64,000 bases of DNA from Agelas oroides (GCA_949130485.1 OX422183.1:31962640-32026639), one strand, 5' to 3'; counted from the first letter of the stretch, positions 1 through 12,510 are shown. The notes: generated by a model not told the origin, from the letters alone. Program-made: numbers and translations.

Positions 1-397
1 CCACCTTTATTTCCTTTTCTTTTATCTAGCAGCTCTCCTACTTGACAAAGAAGCAGCCCCTCGCCCCCTCTAGTGGCCTGCCCAGGTTGGGTGGTGATAA
101 AACTGACTTTATGGTCTCAGAATAGACTGAGAGGTTTACTATAAACTTATCACTGCTTAAATAGGGAGTGCTAATGTTAATTGTAGCTGTCACGTGATTG
201 CGTCCTCCCTCCTCTGGGGAGTGCTAATGTTTATCACTGCTGTTTTCTCACATACTGGTGCCAAAAAGTTGAAAAAGCAGGTTTACCAACAGTCAGACTG
301 AGATTAGCTAAATATTCACACAATTTTCCCTATTATGTAGTTTATTCTTGACAACTAAATCCAAGGCATGTCCATTTCCTATTGTGCTGTGATATAG

Positions 398-574
398 ATT
401 ACTGTAGATTAGTGGAGTACTGTAGATTACTGTGGATTACTGTAGATTACTATGGATTACTGTGGATTACTGTAGATTACTGTGGATTACTGTGGATTAC
501 TGTAGATTACTATGGATTACTGTGGATTACTGTGGATTACTGTAGATTACTGTGGATTACTGTAGATTACTATG
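398..574. repeat. 10-bp minisatellite
   Basis: About 17 tandem copies of a 10-bp unit (ATTACTGTAG with TGG/TAG and TATGG variants). The unit length is not a multiple of three, and the short open frame across it (rich in Trp, Tyr, Leu, Val) is an effect of the repeat, not a gene. Confidence 0.9.
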
Positions 575-1225
575 ACGGTGTTGTGGTGAGCAAGTTTAGT
601 GGTTGAGAGCAAATTAACTGTTGCTAGTGAGGAGAGTCCGAGAATGGCCTTGAGTATAATATAACAGCATAATGGCCTGGTCAGCGAGACGGTCAGCCTT
701 TTTTCCATATCACATGGCTAGATGTTTGTTTAGAACTATGCCCAATATGAGGAAGTCCCTAAAATTATGCTAAAATTATTACCATAGAGCAAGGCAAAAT
801 GCAGCTGTTCAAGTGGTATATACTAGACAGATCAAGTGGTCCCAATCTCAGCTCTGATCTTGTGTGCCTTAATATTTTTATCTTACAGACAGACACCAGA
901 AGGTAGGATCAGGTTACATCAGGTCCCACCATGCAGGCAGCCTTATCTGTTGGTGGGTTGAAGCTCCACCAGCAAAATTAAAAATTGCACCACCTGCAAA
1001 TAACTTTTGCCAAAGCTTTGATATCTCTATACAAAGGGTCATGCTGAATCACAAGGTTGATTGAGCTTGCCAACTTGCTGGCTACTGAATCCTCATCAAC
1101 AGCTGTAAGGTAACACATAAACCATAATATTGGATATTTGTAATTCAGTTACAGCAAAGTGTGTGTGGTTGGTAGCCAGGTCCATAGCCACAAAATTGAC
1201 TTTCAACAGTATCAACCTAACTGTG
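575..1225. other. No gene seen
   Basis: Single-copy-looking AT-rich sequence between a minisatellite and a transposon remnant. No long open frame, splice-bounded exon or RNA gene could be supported. Confidence 0.5.
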
Positions 1226-1273
1226 TTCCCAGCCAAGCGTCGAAAAGCTGTGCAGGGCCTGGGAACGAGGCTA
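1226..1273. mobile_element. Decayed TAGCCTCGT-family foldback element
   Basis: The right end reads GGCCTGGGAACGAGGCTA, matching the family terminus; the left end (TTCCCAGCC) is partly lost. AACTGTG occurs on both sides, the remains of a target-site duplication. Confidence 0.6.
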
Positions 1274-1323
1274 CAACTGTGTCTATAGACACAAATGGCC
1301 TTTTATCCTCTGTTCTAATGCCA

Positions 1324-1401
1324 GAGCTCCAGTGACTCAGTTGGTAAGAGCATCTGGCCAGATTTTGTTTTAGAACACCCAGTTCAATTCCTGGTTTGAT
1401 C
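1324..1401 (+). repeat. tRNA-like SINE head
   Basis: Contains a D-arm/A-box-like stretch (ACTCAGTTGGTAAGAGCA) and a degenerate B box (GTTCAATTCC). The acceptor stem does not pair, so it is not a working tRNA gene. A close relative lies at 63,225-63,298, and both are preceded by the same GCCAGAGCTCCAGTG sequence. Confidence 0.6.
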
Positions 1402-1971
1402 TCAATGTTAATGACATTTTGATATTAAAGCAGCTAGGCCTCACTATACAGCTGTGTCTGAATTTACTACACATAGATGTCAAACAGGACTAAAATTCTG
1501 CCTATAACAGTCTAAAAGGTAAAAATACTTTAACTTTTCCCCTTTAGCCCTTTCAACACAAAGGCTAAGCTCCCATAATGGTGGAAGGAAGTCTTTACAT
1601 GGAAGTCTGAAAGATGGGGTACAAACCTTGAACTTTGGTCTGCAGTCGAGCGCTTGACCACAGACCACTAACATCAAACAATATCCTGAAAATGACTCAT
1701 AGATGTGTGTAACTCTTTCCCCCCCCCCTTTTTTGCTTGTTGTTACTTACTTTTCTTTTGGGGTTTGTTTGTTTGTCTGTTAGCAGGTCATTTATCTTTC
1801 TGTGGATGAGGTTCTGTTTTTTGTTAATATCCTGTTACCTAGGTAACAAATGTTGCTCAACTGGTGGGTGCTAATTAATGGTAGCCAGGGGTAACATTTG
1901 GCAGCAGGCACTAGTAGGTCAAGACGTAAGTGAATTAACACCATACGTAAACACCACACCGAGTAAACAGT

Positions 1972-1974
<3 letters not shown>

Positions 1975-2007
<33 letters not shown>

Positions 2008-2036
2008 CACACACACCGCACACACACACACACCAT
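1975..2036. repeat. (CA)n microsatellite
   Basis: CA dinucleotide run with a few interruptions. Confidence 0.9.
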
Positions 2037-2740
2037 GGGGGCACACACAGTGAGAACGAACTCTCTTACAGTAGCATGTGACCCCTTCATCTCTGGAGAA
2101 GGGTCTGGGTATGAATTATGAACTATAAAAAGTAATGTAGTACATAGAGCTACACCAATCAGTATACCTTGGAAGGGGCTTCCACCACTAAAATCACTCT
2201 AAATATGTACCACTGTTGCGTAATGGCCTAAACAGCTGTGAAAGAGTCAATGCAAGTGGGCCTTAAATCATTAATTAAATGACTCTTTTAATATGGCTAT
2301 GTCATATAGTTAGTCTAGGAAAGCTAAATTATATAATATCAGTACAAGCAGCCCTGAAATCATTAATTTATATTATGGCTAGGTCAATAGTTAGTCTTAA
2401 TTATAATTGGTCTAGGAAAGCTAAATTACTTGATAACAGTAGGCTGTGTTGCCAAACAGGCTATTTGCAGAAGGGCTTTGTCTGATGGTTTCAGGAGACC
2501 CTGAACAGCTGGAATCTGATAGCGGCAGAAGCCTAACATGGACAGAACACCTTAGAAGGCCAACCGACAAGGCTCCATCTTCCTAAGATCACTGACCACT
2601 CTTCCTTCCCATTGTTGTCACTTTAAGGGACAGGAAATTCAATATGGCTGTGGGGATTTGGGGACATAACAAGCCTTCTGCCTTCCTTTCAGTGCACAAC
2701 CAATACAGCAACCCCCTCCCCCCATATATATATACACAAC

Positions 2741-2985
2741 CAAGAGGGCATAAGAACGGGCGGCTAGAGTAAGAGCGTGTAACTCCGTAAAATTTGAAAC
2801 CGGTCGGAATTTACTGCAAGTACTAAAAATAGTAACACGTACTGTGCAGCTGTGCTTAGACATAAGGCATTGTTGCTAAGCACGTGATCAAGTGTTCTAT
2901 TTTTAGTATGGTTCAATAATTTTGACCGGACTACGGGCTTCTATTGGAGTTACACGCTCTTACTGCCTGTTCTTATGTGCTCTTG
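2741..2985. mobile_element. CAAGAGCGCATAAGAACG-family MITE
   Basis: A TIR element with ends CAAGAGGGCATAAGAACGGG and (inverted) CTGTTCTTATGTGCTCTTG. CACAAC lies just outside both ends. The interior contains the mirrored CTAAAAATAG / CTATTTTTAG pair typical of the family. It is non-coding. Confidence 0.85.
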
Positions 2986-5269
2986 CACAACATATATATA
3001 TATACTATATTATTAAGTGTTTTATGTAAAAGCTCTCATGCCTTTAGGCGCACTGTTAAAAGAAAGCTAATGCTATTTTCAACAGTCATGATTTGGCAAC
3101 TACGTACTCAGTTGCATTCAGCTACTGAGTCAGTACTTAGCATGGAGCTAAGTGATTGTTGTGTTTCAAGATTGTTACTCTAAGACTATTAATAAATGCA
3201 TGCAGTTTAGAACTATATTGTCAGTCCACAGAAAATGGTCATAAGAGTGCTACTGGGTTAGTACTTCATGTGGAGCTAAGTGATCATCAAGCTGTTTTTC
3301 TAAAGTTGTATAATACCAACACCCGGACTAGATTCTTAGATGTTTAACTCTATAGTTCAGAATGACAGTGAGTGCACAGAAGATAGTCCTGATACAGATA
3401 CTGGGTCAGCAGGAGCTATCAATGTGTTTAAAACCGAGCTAGATTCCCGGACAATTCACCTTAGGGTTCCAGCACCTAAAATGGTTAACTTGGAGAATGT
3501 TAATTATCAGCATTTAAAACTCTGTACAGTGAGTCCATACAAAATGGTCGTTATGTCGCCACTGAGTCATGAAGTAATTACCACACCGATTTTAGGGGTA
3601 CTACACTAAACAACAATATTGATCAAAACATTTGTTGAAAAACGCTTTCTTTAAACGTGTCAACTATCCAGCGAAAATCTATGTCTGTACTGTACGTAGC
3701 CACTTCTACAAAGTGTAGAAGTTGCATAATATCAGACTAGCAAGCTAGTTTGTTAGATGGTTTGCTCAAATTTCAGCAGTTCAGAACTTAATGGGAGTCA
3801 ACAACAGATGGTCCTGAGGCTGCTACTGGCTAGCTGCTTGGAATGGAAAAATGAGCACTGGCAATATATATCACAACATCTTTCAGATGTGACCACCACA
3901 AGGGAATCTTTTGCAGAAGCGCGGGACGAAGTTGTTACTGATTTCATGGTGGTTAAACCTGAGCGTGAATAAAGAACCCCACACACTGTCTCCCAGTGAA
4001 ACAACATATGGTGTTTTTCACGCATGATCAACTCTGTCAGTACCGCTGGTTGCCTGTGGTCTATCTCTGGGTTGTTGCATTTGAGTGTGCATGAAAGTCC
4101 CGATATACTCCCCCTACACCACAGTCTCATATTGTATCTGTTTCTCCTCCTCTTCTTTTATCAAGCGGTTACACTGCACGCTGCACGGCTCGGTAGCTAG
4201 CGGCGTTAATTGTATTTTAGTGAACCCGTGCAAATGCTGGCTGCAAAATCATGTTTTGTTTTTATAGCAACAGCTGCCATCCTTGCAGAGGTACACGCAT
4301 CGTAGTCATACATGATACAGATAGATCTCACAAACTTTTGCCTATTGCAATCTAATAGAATTATTGCCACCAAAGTTTGAATATGAACATCAACTTGACC
4401 AGGTTTCCACGTAGCACAGTTGCATACGGATTACAATAACAACGCATGCATACTAGGTAGCAAGTAGGTCATGCATGCTATCTACACATCTACGGATATA
4501 ACTGTAACAGTTCACTAGTTAGATACTATGCAAAATCACTGAAGCATAACACATAGCCACAACTCAACTCCGCAAATACAAGCAAAAGAAATAAAACTAT
4601 ATCTGGAAAATCACATACCTTGAATGCATATTGTAGTGGATGTTTTGGATATTCATGTGGAGCTGGCTCTAAAGTCTAGTACAACTCACTCCAAAATCTT
4701 TACTAGTAGCTGTGTAGCACTCACACCTTAGCTGTCAACCTACACCTTTACTCTACGTATACTACTATTGGAATGTGGGCTTCTTTACTATATAAGAATA
4801 TTAACAATATTCACAGATTTTGGCATACCCACACCGACCATATGCAACCATTTCCTTGTGCAGTTTTGGTTAGCCAACCAGGAAGATGGAAGCTTATCTG
4901 TGTGGCTAATATACAATGTGTGGGGACTATAATGATCCTAACTGGCAGTATTGGGTATGGCTTCCCAGAGTCTTGTGACACACAAGCTGTGCATCATGTG
5001 CCTGCCAGCATCATCTGCAAGATAGGCATGTTGAGAGACTGATAGGCATGCCACTGCAGGTTAAAGTTGCATGTCTTGTGACTGCAGATGCACCCAGATA
5101 AAATTGAAAAGGGGGGTTGCAAGACAATGCCTGCACACAGAAGAAGCATTTGTTATGCTATCAATGGATAGAATCTTACTATTGTGTCAGTAGCTAAAAA
5201 CAGAAAGGGTCATGGGAGCATTTTCTTGATTCTAGAGGTCAGGCACATTGCACGTTGTAAGGATGTCCT
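2986..5269. other. No gene seen
   Basis: About 2.3 kb without a supported gene. Short open frames exist on both strands (for example 3,340-3,609 and 3,798-4,130) but show no recognisable motif, no shared frame with flanking splice sites and no repeat relationship to the rest of the window. Confidence 0.4.
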
Positions 5270-5757
5270 CCCACGAGATCAACTCTCACAAAATTAACTC
5301 CCACTATTTCAGTCTTCCAGGGGAGAGCATAACCACCCTCCAGACCTTGCAGCCAATCAAGTGGAAGCTACGATTAGCAATATGAGGAAGAGAGCCCGGG
5401 AAGAAACGACTACTATAACTTATGACGAAGCATTACAGGTATACAAAATGACAGTTGACCCGGTGGTAAGTTGATTTAATGGGAGTTGACCCGGTGGGAA
5501 GTTGATCTATTGGAAGTTGATTTAGTGGGAGTTGACCCGGTTGGAAGTTGATTTAATGGGAGTTGACCCAGTGGGAAGTTGATCTATTGGGAGTTGATTT
5601 AGTGGGAGTTGACCCTGTTGGAAGTTGATTTAATGGGAGTTGACCCAGTGGGAAGTTGATCTATTGGGAATTGATCTCGTGGGAGTTGACCCAGTTGGAA
5701 GATTTAATGGGAGTTGACCCGGTGGGAAGTTGATCTATTAGGAGTTGATCTCGTGGG
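5270..5757. mobile_element. TIR element with tandem-repeat arm, carrying an exon fragment
   Basis: Perfect 15-bp inverted ends CCCACGAGATCAACT (5,270-5,284) and AGTTGATCTCGTGGG (5,743-5,757). The right half (about 5,455-5,757) is a minisatellite built from GGGAGTTGACCC / GGAAGTTGATCTATT units that continue the terminal sequence. The left half contains the FLYWCH-like exon at 5,321-5,438. The design resembles non-autonomous elements whose terminal repeats are internally tandem. Another element of similar build (units of TCAACTCCCA) lies at 40,828-41,234. Confidence 0.65.
5321..5438 (+). pseudogene. FLYWCH-type zinc-finger exon fragment
   Basis: Bounded by a good acceptor (TTCCAG before 5,321) and donor (GTATAC from 5,439). 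Translation from 5,322 gives an open 39-codon segment starting GEHNHPPD and continuing into a basic helix with NMRKRARE and ending ITYDEALQ. The GEHNHPPD motif is the C-terminal His-x-His part of FLYWCH zinc fingers, which in invertebrates often sit in host proteins or in MULE transposase-type genes. Neighbouring exons with the Cys pair were not found. The fragment sits inside a short TIR element, so it is most likely a captured or orphaned piece, not part of a working gene. Real function unknown. Confidence 0.6.
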
Positions 5758-6419
5758 CCTAACTCGTAAGATCGGTGAGAGTTCGGTTCAAGCTGTTCAG
5801 GTTAATACCTGAACACTCTACATTTAGTATCATGTAATCGCCTAGCAACATTTAGACATATAATGAGCTGGTTGCCATGTGCTCAGTCTGGGTCATTTTT
5901 GTTGGAATAATGTTAATGAACAAATTTGATGTGCTGGGGGGTAGAGATTTTTCTACTGTGATTGACATTGTGCGCAGGCCTCCGATCCATGGTAACAGTG
6001 CCAATGTTCCCACGCTCAGAGGCAAGCAGAAGTTTAGTGCAAATGAGAGTGACTTAACCCTTGGAACTCCTATATCAAGTAGTTCGTGCTGAAAAGGATC
6101 ATTACAGGATAGAGGTGAGAATAATACCAAGCCTTTGAACTTGAACACCAAAGCTACTACAACCCCATGACCTGTGCCCTGGATTCTCTCCAAGTAATGT
6201 CACCAATACTTACTTATCTTTGCAAATAACATGCCATAGGGCAACATGAGAAACATCAACACACTTTTGTAGGGGTATTAGCACAAGATAGCTCACATGA
6301 AAAAAGTTATTTGTTACCATCTGGAGTTTGAAAAAAAATAACCCCTCCAAACTCCAGTTGATAATCTTCTTTATCTATGCAGGAGCCACTTAAAGCTCAC
6401 ATGATTTGAATTAGTAGGC

Positions 6420-6800
6420 ATTTGCGAATTATGCTGGTATAATTTCAAGCATAATAGGTACCTTCTAGCATAGGAGCATATGCTGGCATAATAGCCTAGT
6501 TAATAAGTAATTGAAAGTAAATCACAGACTGGGAAGGTACACCAGCTTTGCTTTTCTCATCAGCCCCCCGTAGAATCAGGGTCAGTCTTCTTTTTGCATA
6601 CTAAATTCAATTTTGTCGGAGGGTCTAGTTTTTCCAGAATAGAACACTGAGGACGGTCACACCTTGGCTGAGTCAGCTCTATAATAGCACCATCAGTATC
6701 AGCCAGCTGGCATAATACTGAGCATAATAGGACGGTTTTACCAGCAATGCTGGCATAGCATAATAGAGCAAAGGCTGAGCATAATTTGCCAATGCCAACT
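6420..6800. mobile_element. GCATAAT-rich transposon remnant
   Basis: Both flanks of the ORF remnant at 6,560-6,703 are crowded with copies of AGCATAATAG, TGCTGGCATAAT and related inverted forms. The same GCATAAT/ATTATGC flanks surround the related ORF remnant near 33,530-33,890, so both look like copies of one DNA-transposon family. Ends and target duplication could not be defined. Confidence 0.45.
6560..6703 (-). pseudogene. Transposon-like ORF remnant
   Basis: Reading on the minus strand gives 47 open codons then TGA. The core is SILEKLDPPTKLNLVCKKKT. It aligns by eye with SLLDRLEAPT followed by SELSRK on the minus strand near 33,600. A motif of the type LDRLxAPTPSELxRKRK is one I recall from uncharacterised metazoan proteins, often transposon-associated, so I call it a transposon-derived fragment, possibly hAT-like. 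The upstream side ends at a plausible acceptor-like CAG in ATGCCAG. Too short to assign function. Confidence 0.4.
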
Positions 6801-7550
6801 GAGAAGCCACTTAAAGCTCACATGATCTGACTCTGAACTTTGAACCTGTTACTGTGGTTATTTCTGGGATTCTGCCAACTCCAAAATAATCCCCTACCTA
6901 CTTAAATAAATAATACACTTGACAAAACACTTCCTGCCCACTTCGTCGGAGTGTCTTAAGTAGGTGTTGCGGAGTAGCTTCCAAGCACGGTACTACAGAT
7001 GATGACTACAAGGTAATATCTATTTTTGGAAACCGAAAATTGTCACTTCCGAGATAACTTGCTATCTTTGAGAGGGTAGTTTACAAGATCATTGATATCG
7101 GTCTGAACATCTAAGGACTGTGCATATTTAGACAAGTATAATTACATTAATAAGAGAATCATTAGTCACATGGTAACACATATTTCATTAGGGTACTATT
7201 CAGTTTCCATGGAAACCACAAGTAAGGAAATCATCCACTGATATTGTGTACAACTACATAACGAAACCCTATACATTAGTTCACACATATTCCATGTTTA
7301 ACTCTCAGGCAACGTATCCCAGTTCCCTTTAATGTCTAAATCACATGTAACGAGAACCATATCACTAGTTCCTACGGTCCCAATATCATGTCCTATCTGC
7401 TACCACAATCTCAAGCAGCATGCGAAGGAGGACGCCCAGTAACCCCCAAACACTCCTACATATGGTACACTAGGGCTAGTTCTTCCTGTACAGGATTGCC
7501 TTAGGGCACACATAAGTGTAAATTGGTTATTGTGGCCGTGGCAGCTGCTT
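6801..7550. other. No gene seen
   Basis: No supported coding exon or structured repeat was found. Confidence 0.4.
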
Positions 7551-7556
7551 CTTTGT

Positions 7557-7896
7557 TAGCCCTCAGGGAGGGAAAATATCACAGTTAACCCCCACCTGTT
7601 GTATAGGCAAAACTATACTAGGTGGGATATAGGGATGTTGGTCCATTGTTGTTATTACTGTAAACACCTCTGTACATGTGCAAGTGTTTACAGTAACTTC
7701 AATATTATTTACTGTCACAGTAAAATGATGTAAAATCTGTTACTATAGTCTGACAATGTAGTAGACTGTAAACTAAAAATACATGGAGAGGGAATTATGA
7801 GCCATAATTTCCCTTGTAGCCCTCAGGGAGGGAAAAGATCACAGTTAACCCCCACCTGTTGTATAGGCAAAACTATACTAGGTGGGATATGGGGAT
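7557..7896 (+). repeat. Directly repeated CACAGTTAACCCCCACCTG element
   Basis: Two direct copies (7,557-7,640 and 7,819-7,900) of a segment running from CCCTCAGGGAGGGAAAA through CACAGTTAACCCCCACC to ACTATACTAGGTGGGATAT. A third copy at 58,965-59,096 carries a TAGCCTCGT insertion, which makes these two the uninterrupted reference. Confidence 0.8.
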
Positions 7897-7900
7897 GGTG

Positions 7901-8986
7901 TGAAAGTATTGTGGTGTCATCCATCTTGTGTGGCTGGTTTTTGAGGGTTCCATCCCTATGTATACATGTGCTTGTTTTCATTCAGAATGGGTTATTAATT
8001 TTGCTTTTATGCAACACTTGGAGTCACTGTTTTAAGGTAGCTACATTTTCATCGTGTGTTTCGAAGGCATTACTACATCTGTATCACACAACTTCTGTTA
8101 AGAGCTGGGCTCACACGTGCTTCTACACAGGACTGCTACACATAACCTAATCAGTGAAAAAAAACACGATGGGTTATAGTTAGGCTATTTGTTCCTGCCT
8201 TAGGGGCATGCAGACTGGGTGCAAATAGTTGCCTTGGAAACTATACATGTTAATGGCAGACATCTCCTGATGCATTGAGAGCTTATATCAATTTTTTCAG
8301 CAATCTGATTGGCTTAACTATTTTTTTTTTTCTACTACGTACTAAGTCAGCAAGACCAGCAAACCCCCCCCTCCCAAAAAAGTTCTGGGTCATTTCCTTT
8401 GGGGAAAGTTTATCAATTGAGATTATGAGATGAAAATGACATCTTATGCTTGCCTCATTAAATCACCATACCTTCCTCCTGCTTATCATCACTAGGGAAA
8501 CAGTGAATCACTGTACATAAATGAAGGGTTCAGAATCGTAGTGGGCTAACTCACCAAAGGGCCACTAAGCTTCCTGTGTTATTCCAGCCATAGGTCATGT
8601 TTCAATAGCGGACAGTTTCACGTATACCTGCTATAGGATATGCACCTAATGTTTCTACGTAAGATACCTGAAATTTTTTGGGGACTGTAGCTGACATTTT
8701 GCAGCATGTATCTAGTAAGGTACCTGACATACGTAGATTGTAGCTGGCATTTCATGGTATTGTACCTACCTATCATTTCTATGTATGTTATTATTCTTAT
8801 AGTTAATTGAATCCTCTTGTCTTTAGTTAGACCACTCTGATTCCCGAGGCCTTACATAAGTGCCAGTATCAACAATTGGTGTTAACTTGGTCACAATTAC
8901 GTTTCACAATTGATTTAGTGCTCAAACCAAACCCATGTCATTGATAACACACCATCATTCATTGGTGGACAAACAGACCTGAACAA
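7901..8986. other. No gene seen
   Basis: No convincing exon. A short poly-T and poly-C patch occurs at 8,318-8,380. Confidence 0.4.
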
Positions 8987-9187
8987 ACTTTCAGTGGCTT
9001 CTCAGTTGGCTCCTGCATAAATGAAGAGGAAGGTTACCAACTTGAGCTCAGAAAATAAGTTAGTGACGTTTTGACTGAATGTTCCAGTCGTCATCAGGGT
9101 GAAAGGATGACGACTGGAGCATTCAGTCGAAACGTCACCAAGTTATTTCCCCGGCTCAAGTTGGTAACAGATAACCTTCCTCTTCAG
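8987..9187. mobile_element. GACGACTGGAGCATTCAGTC hairpin repeat, head-to-head copy
   Basis: Two inverted arms: the left carries GACTGAATGTTCCAGTCGTC, the right GACGACTGGAGCATTCAGTC followed by GAAACGTCACCAAGTTATTT. Arms extend outward to CCTTCCTCTTCA-type sequence on both sides. Related copies lie at 31,641-31,770, 35,306-35,480 and 40,663-40,777. The CTGATGA...GAAAC arrangement resembles sequence at the ends of some retroelements, but the class is unproven. Confidence 0.6.
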
Positions 9188-10700
9188 ATCAGAACTACTA
9201 CTGTGAATTCAGAGATTTCAACCTCAGCACATAGTGAGATATACCACAAAATGTGACTACAAAACCAGTATCAGCAGGAATTGCTCACTTGACATTGTTC
9301 AATGCATTTCACAATTTATCTAGCAGACAATGAGCCCAAATCAGTAGCTGTTATAACAGACCAACATAGGTGTACAAACAAATTGAATTAAGCAGAACAC
9401 ATTTGGTGAACCCGGAATTTGACTCTGAATGACTAACCCAGGGAAATATAATATCCACACTGTATCACAGTGAACTTACAATTTAGCTTGCTCTTTGTAT
9501 AGATGGCAGATGGGCAATATGAGCTATGTGTGTTTCCAATCCAAACCTTTCTACTCTACTATCTGGTCTGTAGTTTTGGCGTGAATAAGCAATGACATGT
9601 GAACTATTCTCGCATTCTCGTTAATTTAGGAAGTGAGGTAACATTTAGCACTGTGCTATGCTTTTCACCATCAATTGCAACTATATTTCTCAGAGATTGT
9701 CAGTCTGTTGCTTAGCAACCAAAACTTTGAAAGTGAATAACAAGGGCTAGAATGGGTAGAGGTAGTGAGTTGCTAAGTGACAGACTAGGTTGAATTTCCT
9801 AGATGGGGCAGCAGTTGTTGCTCCACGGCTGTGGAAAACACAACTATTGTTTGTTGCAAAGCAGTTATTTTTACAATGTCAATTAACGCTGTACCCATGT
9901 GCTGATAAAATCTTGGAAGAAGCCTCCTCCTGCTACCCCCACTCCCTCCCTTCCTGCCTCTTCCCACTTCCTTTTGCCTGACGTTTCATCCCTCTTCTAG
10001 CCCATCTCCCCCCACATCCTTCCTTCTGCCCTTTTCCCTCTCCCTCTCCCTTTTCTCTCATTCCACCCATCTCTCTGCCTTATCTCTTCCTTCTCTCTCT
10101 CTTCCCTCTCTTCTCCTTCCCTCCCTTTTCCCTTCTTCCTCACTTACTTTGCAACAGAACTCATTAAAAACTTGCGGTAAAATATTGTCCGAACCTTGGC
10201 CTGGTAAAGCATGCATACGCACACAAAGATGGAAAACCAAATTACTACAGTAGTAAATCATGTGAGTACTAGTTGAAAATGTCGCAAACAAACTACAACT
10301 CGTTGCTTTAGGCAACAATACAAACTGACAGTATTTGACAATGGAGTCTGAAGCTGGTGTTGATAGCGGTCGCAAGATAGTGTAAAGGAAAGACAAAAAA
10401 GGCATCTCGAAGTGCCTTCCGATAAAGTGGCCAGAGCCTAACAATGGGTTTGTTTTTATACGAGGATTTGAGCGCTACTCCATTACATGTGTATGCAGCT
10501 GTTCCGCTTTGGTGCTTCAAACATGAACTCTAGTAGCCTTGATTGTTTACGGTCATAGGTACGTTTGATGAAAACAGCAGAGCTTCTTTCTTGATTAAAA
10601 TTTTAGTTCAATCACAAACAACCAATGAACTACATCTCTGTAAATTTTTGCACAGAACCCGACTGCACATTAACACATACTCGGTTGGTTCTATGTATCT
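9188..10700. other. No gene seen; pyrimidine-rich stretch
   Basis: Includes a C/T-rich block at about 9,925-10,140. Open frames crossing it are low-complexity. No supported gene. Confidence 0.45.
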
Positions 10701-10704
10701 TGAG

Positions 10705-11790
10705 GTTGTCAAATTTCATTCTAAGAAGCAGATATTTCTCGGCTTATTTGAGCTGTTTGTCCATAAACATTCTCAGTTGGGTTTGTTTGTGAAAACACAC
10801 TCACTTGGGTTTTTATATGCCCACCAAGGTCTAAATTGAGCCAGGCTATAAACACTGTAAGAATCTGACCAATAATATGGGCTAGAGAGCCAGTGTTTGT
10901 GGGAAGGAAAGAAAATGGCTTGATAACATTTGCATAAAAGATGAGGCCATTGATTGTGCCTCTTGCTACAGTGAGGTTACATAAATACTACAAGCATTAG
11001 CAGAGGTGAATAAAGCCAGCAACCCTAGGAAAGTATTTGAGCACAGTTTGTATTGTGAAGTACCCAATGTGAGGCTAAGACCCTCTCTGCACTCTCCACA
11101 CTACTCTGTTTAATGCACACTGCTTCTGCGATTCATTCAGGTGTATGGTAAGTACATGTACTTCTTGCTTGCAGTAATCGAATGGACAGTTCTTGTGTTG
11201 TGCCCCTTCAATAAGTCAATAGGAAAAGTTGTGCTGCTTGAGTAACTTATTTAGAAGAGCCATTGGTCGGTCCTGTACAGTGGAAGACTATGTACCATCT
11301 AGGACCTTTTGTCAGGGAGATGAAGTTCATGATTTAGAGAATGCTTGAGACTTGTACTACGTACTATGTAGCCAAACAGGAAAACAACTAGGCTTTGTAG
11401 CCAAACAGGAAAACAACTAGGCTTTTTCAAATTTCATTCTAAGAAGCAGATATTTCTCAGCTTATTTGAGCTGTTTTTCCATGATTCTCAGCTTATTTGA
11501 GCTGTTTTTCCATGAACATTCTCAGTTGGGTTTGTTCGTGAAAACACACTCACTTGGGTTCTTATATACCCAATCTTGTGTTGTGCTCCTTCAATAGGTC
11601 AATAGGAAAAGTTGTGCTGCTTGAGTAACTTATTTAGAAGAGCCATTGGTCGGTCCTGTACAGTGGAAGACTATGTACCATCTAGGACCTTTTGTCAGGG
11701 AGATGAAGTTCATGATTTAGAAAATGCTTGAGACTTGTATTACATACTATGTAGCCAAACAGGAAAACAACTAGGCTTTCAGACGCTGCT
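10705..11790 (+). repeat. Interleaved direct duplications
   Basis: A segment beginning CAAATTTCATTCTAAGAAGC at about 10,708 recurs at about 11,427. A longer segment (TTGTGTTGTGC... to ...AACAACTAGGC) at about 11,193-11,406 recurs at 11,574-11,780 with few differences. This looks like recent local segmental duplication. Confidence 0.85.
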
Positions 11791-11942
11791 AGCCCATAAA
11801 TTGTGGCAGAACCTGATCATATTGGTGAGTCAATAGCAAACATTGCTGGCAAGCTAAAAATGTCTCGGAGCTTTGTTACACCTGAACTGCTGCGATATGG
11901 CTTGCTTGAGAGAGCACACCAGCTCCCAGTGCAGTGTTGCTG

Positions 11943-12345
11943 CCAAACTCTAACCCTGGGATAGCTGGTGGAATCCCCAGAACGAAAAGAATACAGTATT
12001 TACTCAGAACGTGTAGTGGTCACCTAGTTTCTTGCTCTGTGGTGATGGCTTTAGAAAGCAGTCCAGCTACTTGTACCAAACTCTAACCCTGGGATAGCTG
12101 GTGGAATCCCCAGAACGAAAAGAATACAGTATTTACTCAGAACATGTAGTGGTCACCTAGTTTCTTGCTCTGTGGTGATGGCTTTAGAAAGCAGTCCAGC
12201 TACTTGTACCAAACTCTAACCCTGGGATAGCTGGTGGAAATCCCCAGAACCCAAAAAATGTACTCGGAACATGTAGTATCAATAAGGGTCACCTAGTTTC
12301 TTGCTCTGTGGTGATGGCTTTAGAAACGGCAGTCCAGCTACTTGT
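11943..12345 (+). repeat. 133-bp tandem triplication
   Basis: Three copies start at 11,943, 12,076 and 12,209 with CCAAACTCTAACCCTGGG. The unit is exactly 133 bp between the first two pairs and the copies are nearly identical, the third slightly diverged. Confidence 0.92.
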
Positions 12346-12424
12346 GCCAAACTAAAGTAATTTTTTTCGCTCCGAACAAGGCGCCTTTGTGGATCGTAAT
12401 TACTTATTAACGGCACCTTAATTA

Positions 12425-12510
12425 AAAGAGGAGGTGAAAAACCAGCAGTATATAGTTGTCGGGGATTGAACTCTGGTTTAAACTGTCTACTCTGACCACT
12501 GAGCTCTGCT
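12425..12510 (-). repeat. tRNA-like SINE head
   Basis: The complementary strand carries an A-box-like CTCAGTGGTCAGAGTAGA and a B-box-like GAGTTCAATCCCCGAC. The stems do not pair well enough for a tRNA gene. Confidence 0.45.
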
